From Capniomyces stellatus (lineage: Eukaryota > Kickxellomycota > Harpellomycetes > Harpellales > Legeriomycetaceae): a stretch of 64,000 nt of DNA. The notes beneath the pieces were generated by a model. It was not told the origin of the DNA and did not search any database. It worked only from the letters and a program-made list of their open reading frames with translations. The translations under genes and the position numbers were made by a program. Positions within the stretch are counted from its first letter, which is position 1. The number at the start of each line of letters is the position of its first letter. Location: positions 206,177 to 270,176 of the forward strand of contig LUVW01000018.1 of assembly GCA_001661515.1 (NCBI GenBank), written 5' to 3'. This document shows positions 59,009-64,000 of the stretch, piece by piece.

Positions 59009-59085
59009 CGTCCATTCAACTGTTGTTGGGGGTTTGGTTGCATAAATATTGGAGTTTACTAGTTTAATATATTACAGGATAAACA

Positions 59086-59670
59086 ATGTATAATTTAGGA
59101 ATGATATCGATTGTAGCATATGTTTTCTATCTGGCTGTGATGTTTGGAAATGTCGTACTCGGAAAGGACGAGGTATTCGAGTTTGCAGTGTCAAAAGTGG
59201 GTGATGAATTGGGCAAGAACTTTGAGAGCAAACATGTGCTCGAAAGAATAGTGCGTGCGGTGGGTCCATTTGGGTCGGACAGTGGGATACTGGGGTACGT
59301 AAAGATATTGTACTCTGACGAAAACGAGGTGGATATAATTAACTATGGCAAATTTGTGATAAAGGAGGTGTGTAATAGCGGGGATCAAAAGTTTACTAAT
59401 GGTGTACTTTGGGATATTAACAGCGAAAAGGTCAATAACTCAAACAAATGGTACAAATGCTCGTATCCGCTGTACAAAAGGATTACCAAGTACTATTACC
59501 ACCCACAACCGACGCAAGGCGAGTACTACTACATACAGGCCAAAGTTTGCTTTGAAAATCAAAGGTTGGAGCTGTATGAGTCATATACAATTACCGATGA
59601 AAATGGAAGGATTAATAAGCCAAGTAAAGATAACTGTGCTTTTTCTTTATACGCGCCTATTCGATCGTAG
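59086..59670 (+). CDS. Secreted four-cysteine protein, paralog B
   Basis: Single exon, 194 residues, ATG at 59086. Hydrophobic signal peptide about 1-26 (IVAYVFYLAVMFGNVVLG). The family core is complete: SGILGYVKILYS, FVIKEVC, CSYPLYK, the AKVC cysteine and a terminal CAFSLYAPIR. A Tyr-rich KYYYHPQPTQGEYYYIQ segment lies between the second and third cysteines. It ends four codons after the last cysteine motif, as the family does. It follows the dead copy in the same orientation and is followed by paralog C, also in that orientation, suggesting tandem duplication. Confidence 0.82.
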   Translation: MYNLGMISIVAYVFYLAVMFGNVVLGKDEVFEFAVSKVGDELGKNFESKHVLERIVRAVGPFGSDSGILGYVKILYSDENEVDIINYGKFVIKEVCNSGDQKFTNGVLWDINSEKVNNSNKWYKCSYPLYKRITKYYYHPQPTQGEYYYIQAKVCFENQRLELYESYTITDENGRINKPSKDNCAFSLYAPIRS

Positions 59671-60240
59671 AATAAAAGTTGGCGCTAGGATACTCAAAGT
59701 TGGGGGTGGAAGGGGAGTATGTCAGGATTATGGATAATCCTATTAACGCTTGACATTTAACATATCTATTTTTATAGTTTGAGTTTCCATGATTTATCTT
59801 TGTTTATTTTATAAAATCACTGATAACATTACGAACTTCGACCTCTCCAAATCAATTGTGTAATAACGTATATTCTGGTGTAAAGAGCAAGAAAGTAAAA
59901 TATAGGCAATCGTGATTGTTCTGGTTTTATGCGCATATGCGATCAGCTTCAGTGTTATAAACTCTAGAGAATGAATATCAGATGTTATTACGATCGGAGC
60001 TGTGATTAATTTATAATTAATCCGGAAACTAGTTTTGTGATTGAGAAAATGTGTTCCCACGGTCTTGAAAGTAATAGTAAAAGCAAAGTAAAAGTGTGAG
60101 TGAGTATGTGTATATATATAAATGTGAGTAAACCAAGTTTATGAAACGAGTTGAAATGTTTGGGGATTGGAAAATTTGAGTTATATTTAAACGTAGCAAA
60201 TTTCCACACTGAAAAAAAATAGGTACAGCCAAAGAATAAG
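59671..60240. other. Spacer between paralogs B and C
   Basis: About 570 bp, AT-rich, with no coding signal. It contains an ATATATATA stretch near 60110-60120. Confidence 0.45.
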
Positions 60241-60248
60241 TATTTAAA
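60241..60248 (+). promoter_or_regulatory. TATA-like element of paralog C
   Basis: TATTTAAA lies 80 nt before the ATG of paralog C. It is a weaker match than the other two TATA boxes, but the position agrees. Confidence 0.4.
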
Positions 60249-60320
60249 AAGGAGAAGAGTTAAACGAAAAAAAGCAAGAACAGACAAACCACGTGATTGA
60301 GAAACAAAGACAAGGCAGAT

Positions 60321-60929
60321 ATGAAAAAAGCTGTTGAAAACTTGTGTGTGTTGGTGATGGCAGTTGGTATGTTGGAGTTGGTGTATGGGAGTTTGGAAAG
60401 TGGGACAGAGTCGAGGTCAGTTGAGGCGATAGAAAAGTACATGGGGGATGTGGGGTACGAGATTGCGCAAGTGGGGATAAAAAGTATGGATTTATTTTTC
60501 CTGGATGATGGGATACTGGGATACGTGAACATAGGGTATTCAGGGGAGGATATGGCGGTTGGTGATGATATCAGCAGCAAGCATAGTTTTTTGCTGAAGG
60601 AGGTGTGTGATTACGGAGAGGTAGAAAGTATTGATGTGGTGGAATGGGAAGTGAGTACAGATGCAGTTGATAGGTCAAATGAGGAAGCGGTTTGCAGGTA
60701 CCCATTCTACGAGAATTTAGACAAGTATGTGTATTACTTGTATCCGGCGAAGGAGGAGAAGCGCAGTTTGGAAGTTAGGCTGTGTGTGAATGGGGGTGGG
60801 GCTGGTTACAAGCAGAGTTTTGTGATGGTTGGGGCTGATAGGTTTGGAGAAGATGGGCAGTTGGTGAGGCCAGTTGAGGAAGGGTGTGTGTTTAGACTGT
60901 TTACGCCGATCAGGAAAGAATTGCGGTGA
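60321..60929 (+). CDS. Secreted four-cysteine protein, paralog C
   Basis: Single exon, 202 residues from the ATG at 60321; the frame extends eight codons upstream without an ATG. Signal peptide about 1-23 ending VYG. The family core is present: DGILGYVNIGYS, LLKEVC, CRYPFYEN, a VRLC cysteine and a terminal CVFRLFTPIRK. It is the most divergent copy. It is markedly more acidic, uses many GTG and GGG codons, and is clearly richer in G on its coding strand than its siblings. VRPVEEGC replaces the NKPSKDNC type of sequence. It is convergent with paralog D. Confidence 0.82.
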   Translation: MKKAVENLCVLVMAVGMLELVYGSLESGTESRSVEAIEKYMGDVGYEIAQVGIKSMDLFFLDDGILGYVNIGYSGEDMAVGDDISSKHSFLLKEVCDYGEVESIDVVEWEVSTDAVDRSNEEAVCRYPFYENLDKYVYYLYPAKEEKRSLEVRLCVNGGGAGYKQSFVMVGADRFGEDGQLVRPVEEGCVFRLFTPIRKELR

Positions 60930-61187
60930 AATGTGATGATGATTATTTATTTTTCAAGGTTATCTTGGTTTACAGAAAATTGTTTCAATTCTTATCAGTA
61001 TTATTATTACTTGTAGGAAAAAAAAATATATTATTTGACTATTAGCTGTTTACAATAGCTGAAAGATACACATTCTGGATTTATTTTTTTTTGGTTTTGT
61101 TTTTTTTTTTTGGTTAAATTGTTGCTAGTTGGTAAACGAATTATGAATAAAACAGGGTTCAAAGTAAGTACTGGTGGAATAGCTAGG

Positions 61188-61823
61188 CTACGACCTAACA
61201 GGAGAAAACACAGAAAATACGCAATCTCTCGCGGTGTGCATCCGAGATACATTTTTGATGCTTTGGGGTGAAAGAAAGGTGGGGCGGAAGTGATATGACC
61301 CGTTCCTGATGCAAAACTGGATTTGAATAAAGTACTCCTCATCCATATCATCCGAGACTGATTTGTGGTACGTTGATGACTTGATGCTGGAGTAAAGCGG
61401 AAATTCGCATGTGTATCCATCCAAATGTGATTCTAGAATTTCTATCGGATAGGAACTCCAAACTACAGAGCCAACAAACCTGTCCAACCCTGGAAACCCT
61501 GGCTTTGGATTGCAGTTCTGTTTGATTACAAACGCACGCGGCAGGAAGTTTCCACCGTTGCGGCTTGCAGCGCCAGAACTACTCTCATATTCAACCTCTA
61601 CATACCCAACAATACGCGTATCAATGAGAAACGGGTGCAGGCTGTCAACCGCACGTTTTAGCAACTCGGGGGTCGTGTAACTTTGGTAATTCTGCGTGAT
61701 TTTCTTGGACTTTGCAAGCTCATAAATTGGATCCACCCCACACACCTGGACTACTACCAACGTAAACATCACCAACACCCTGGCTACTGCTACTTTTCCT
61801 AACTTTACTGACCCCTTGTACAT
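61188..61823 (-). CDS. Secreted four-cysteine protein, paralog D
   Basis: Single exon, 211 residues, ATG at 61823. Signal peptide about 1-29 (VARVLVMFTLVVVQVCG). The early segment DPIYELAKSKKITQNYQ matches paralog A. The core follows: RIVGYVEVEYE, FVIKQNC, CEFPLYS, IQFC and a terminal CVFSVFSPVRS. An insertion of about 15 residues after the second strand (SSSGAASRNGGN) and another before the Trp make it the longest copy. AT-rich sequence with TATA-like stretches lies about 125-165 nt upstream. Confidence 0.82.
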   Translation of the reverse strand: MYKGSVKLGKVAVARVLVMFTLVVVQVCGVDPIYELAKSKKITQNYQSYTTPELLKRAVDSLHPFLIDTRIVGYVEVEYESSSGAASRNGGNFLPRAFVIKQNCNPKPGFPGLDRFVGSVVWSSYPIEILESHLDGYTCEFPLYSSIKSSTYHKSVSDDMDEEYFIQIQFCIRNGSYHFRPTFLSPQSIKNVSRMHTARDCVFSVFSPVRS

Positions 61824-62495
61824 TTCTTTCTTTTAATTTAAATTTAAATAATAATAATCTTGCTATCTTTTTTTTTTCAATGTCTTGCTAGTACTTTTAG
61901 TAAACAGATTATAGTAAGAGAGAGATAAATTTCAATAAAAAAATGCGATAATTTATAAATATATGCACGAGTTGGTGTATAAATAGAAATTTCTCTGTTT
62001 ACGTTTATGTTTTTTTTTTCATATTCATTTTACTGCTATATTTATTCGATATAAACTTTCAAAGTTGGCAATACTTAATCCGAGATATAGACTTAATAGC
62101 AGTAATATTGGATTATTGTTTACAACAACCTGATCGCTTTGTTAACCACAATGCCAAAAACAAGATCTAAAGAATAAATTGAACATCAACAAAAAATATA
62201 TATATTAACTGAACAAAGAAAATGAACAGGCCAAACTTGATGGCCATAATTATCAATTACAAATCCGCTTTTTCACAACCAAAACCCAAACTCCGGTATA
62301 TATTATTTATTTTAAGAGTAATGTAAATAAAATAAAAAGTGATTAATGATATATTTCAATAAAAAAAAATATATATATGTAGATAAAACTTAATGCAATT
62401 AAAAGAAAAAATTAATCGAGGTAAATCAATTAAAGCAAAGCAAATCAATCAAAGCAAATCAGTTCAACCCAAAAGAAAAAGTAAAGCAAAACACA
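61824..62495. other. Intergenic region, paralog D to UBR1-like gene
   Basis: About 670 bp, strongly AT-rich, including ATATATATA near 62195-62205 and 62370-62380 and AAATCAATYAAAGCAAA-type short repeats near 62420-62465. It holds the paralog D promoter and the 3' flank of the UBR1-like gene. No gene recognised. Confidence 0.5.
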
Positions 62496-64000
62496 CTACA
62501 ATGTTATCCAACCACCAATATCAAACATATTTTCAATCTTTCTAGCAACAGTTACAGGAATCCTCTGGTTAACAGCCAGTTTTCGGATCTCCTCAAACCG
62601 CAACCCATTCAAAAACAGCGGCCTACCCCTCTTCAAACCCAAATCAACTTCGCCATGCGTATCCAAATAAGGAGCTTGCATAAAGCTGCCATTTTTAAAG
62701 TGCAGCAGTAACAGCCCACACTTCTTTACTGGCAAATAAAAGCCAGTGGTTCCACCGCACATTTGCAAGTGCAAGTTGCATTCTCCAACCCCGCCATCTT
62801 CGCAGCAAAAGGCCTGCAAGCAAACAAATCTTCCACAAAGCAAACACAGAGCTGGATCGGAGGGAACCGAGTTGCACCTTAAGCAGTACGCCTTGTAACT
62901 CTGCTCAAACAACACCTCGAAGCGGTAGGGAATCTTGGCGAGGTTGTATATCGAAGGGACGGACAACGGGATGGCCATTGTGTAGCCAGACCCAACAGAA
63001 ACAGGGGACTTGTGGTTCATTCTAAATGTTACCAGCTGATCACACCACCTAATTATCATCAGTTTCATCAAGTTGGAGTTGGACAAAGTAAAGACTTGAG
63101 AAGGTGGTGGGAATCGCAAGAAGATCCACAGACGGGAAAACTCGGAAAACTCGGATAAGTCGTTGATTTCAGCAGAGAAGTGGATTCCAAACAGCATGCT
63201 CATCAGGGCAGCAGCTCGGCGCATAAATGGAAACAGGAGCTGGGCAAACAGCAAGGAAACGGACTTGGGCGAAGCAGCCTTCAGCAAATTGTTGAGCTGG
63301 TAGGCAACAGTGTTGTAGGGAGAGGATCTGTACATCAACGACCTTACCCAAGAAATCAGTTTGGGAATGGACTCTTCGATGTGGTCAACCGGCACATTGG
63401 CACCCAAATCCTCTGTTGCTCGGGAACCCCCAGTCTCAGCTTGGGCAAAAGCCTGCTTTAGCTTAGAAAATGGGGTTTCCAGGTCCATTAAGTGGATTCT
63501 TGGGTCATCAGACCACTTCACCTTAGCTTGAGACTTTGTGGGAAACTGTGACAAGGAGGCAAGGTGAGGCTTGGGGGAAGTGGCAGCATTGGATCTAGGC
63601 GCTAGCTTGGTGCTTAGCGGACAAAAGGTCGAAGATATCACATGTGGCGAGCCTGCATACTCGCCAGTAACAGAATCGCCAACAGCAACACAAACTCTGA
63701 CCAGCTCGGCCACAAACAAGAGTCGAACTAGCATCCACTGGTCAACATTAAACGCATCGGTGGTACTTATGCTTAACTCCACAAGCAGCTTGAAGGGATC
63801 CTCCATCAAAAATGGCTTGGTTGGAAGGCTGTTCTCATCCTTTCCTATCTTCAGCTCGAGCGGCGGCAGTCCAGGGGTATCGATGGTGGCTGGCCTTAAC
63901 GGCTCAAGCAGGCTGAACAAAGTCAGCAGCAGCGGTCTTCTTACTGACTTTAGTGCCTTGGAAGTCACCGAATCAGCCACAACAGTTCCCAGACTGCTTA
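62496..64000 (-). CDS. UBR1: UBR1-type E3 ubiquitin ligase, C-terminal part (N-recognin)
   Basis: About 501 codons, open to the right edge; the N-terminal part, with the UBR box and RING, is outside the window. UBR1 ligases recognise N-degrons and polyubiquitinate substrates with a Rad6-type E2. The C-terminal UBLC domain is clear: CLLCGRFVCLQAFCCEDGGVGECNLH, CGGTTGFYLPVKKC, FMQAPYLDTHGEVDLGLKRGRPLFLN and an RFEEIRKL helix before the end, all typical of Ubr1. The stop is at 62496-62498. No intron is seen in the visible part. Coding GC here is higher than in the surrounding spacers, as also for SLA2. Confidence 0.9.
   Translation of the reverse strand, partial: SSLGTVVADSVTSKALKSVRRPLLLTLFSLLEPLRPATIDTPGLPPLELKIGKDENSLPTKPFLMEDPFKLLVELSISTTDAFNVDQWMLVRLLFVAELVRVCVAVGDSVTGEYAGSPHVISSTFCPLSTKLAPRSNAATSPKPHLASLSQFPTKSQAKVKWSDDPRIHLMDLETPFSKLKQAFAQAETGGSRATEDLGANVPVDHIEESIPKLISWVRSLMYRSSPYNTVAYQLNNLLKAASPKSVSLLFAQLLFPFMRRAAALMSMLFGIHFSAEINDLSEFSEFSRLWIFLRFPPPSQVFTLSNSNLMKLMIIRWCDQLVTFRMNHKSPVSVGSGYTMAIPLSVPSIYNLAKIPYRFEVLFEQSYKAYCLRCNSVPSDPALCLLCGRFVCLQAFCCEDGGVGECNLHLQMCGGTTGFYLPVKKCGLLLLHFKNGSFMQAPYLDTHGEVDLGLKRGRPLFLNGLRFEEIRKLAVNQRIPVTVARKIENMFDIGGWITL

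Overview
The window is AT-rich eukaryotic nuclear DNA, almost certainly from a fungus. Genes carry short GT-AG introns (mostly 70-370 nt). The gene set includes the fungal velvet regulator, the fungal endocytic adaptor Sla2/End4, a cofactor-independent phosphoglycerate mutase and UBR1/UBR7-type proteins. Low GC, many homopolymers and minisatellites, divergent mitochondrial proteins and secreted proteins of no familiar family fit an early-diverging fungus. A Kickxellomycotina or Harpellales-like insect-gut fungus is my guess, not something the sequence proves.

Layout. 1-3345: decayed non-LTR (LINE) retrotransposon, cut by the left edge. 4104-5630: SLC35F6-like transporter (+). 6380-6862: ISU1 iron-sulfur scaffold (-). 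8769-12887: phosphoinositide phospholipase C (+), with a minisatellite in an intron. 12888-17765: gene desert with an assembly gap. 17766-18933: velvet-domain regulator (+). 18934-25031: second desert with simple repeats. 25032-26015: His/Thr-rich secreted protein (+). 26774-32385: 18-exon valyl-tRNA synthetase (-). 33350-35911: UBR7-like protein (+). 36300-38217: phosphoglycerate mutase (-). 39647-42886: large secreted protein with about 100 TTES repeats (-). 44987-49133: Sla2/End4 (+). 49437-50746: probable mitochondrial RRM protein (-). 51818-52588: Tim15/Hep1 zinc-finger co-chaperone (-). 53728-55344: CobW GTPase (+). 55772-61823: cluster of four intact secreted paralogs plus one dead copy. 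62496-64000: C-terminal part of a UBR1-type ubiquitin ligase (-), running off the right edge.

Most conserved genes are unrelated housekeeping neighbours. Two loose themes stand out. One is mitochondrial function: ISU1, Tim15/Hep1, the RRM protein and a ValRS with a presequence. The other is secretion and the cell surface: the TTES stalk protein, the His-rich protein and the paralog cluster. Exon boundaries were set by reading-frame continuity, GT-AG sites and family similarity; no transcript or database search was available. The best candidate for something undescribed is the paralog cluster at 55.8-61.8 kb: small secreted proteins sharing four cysteines and three short motifs, with a fifth copy decaying between them.
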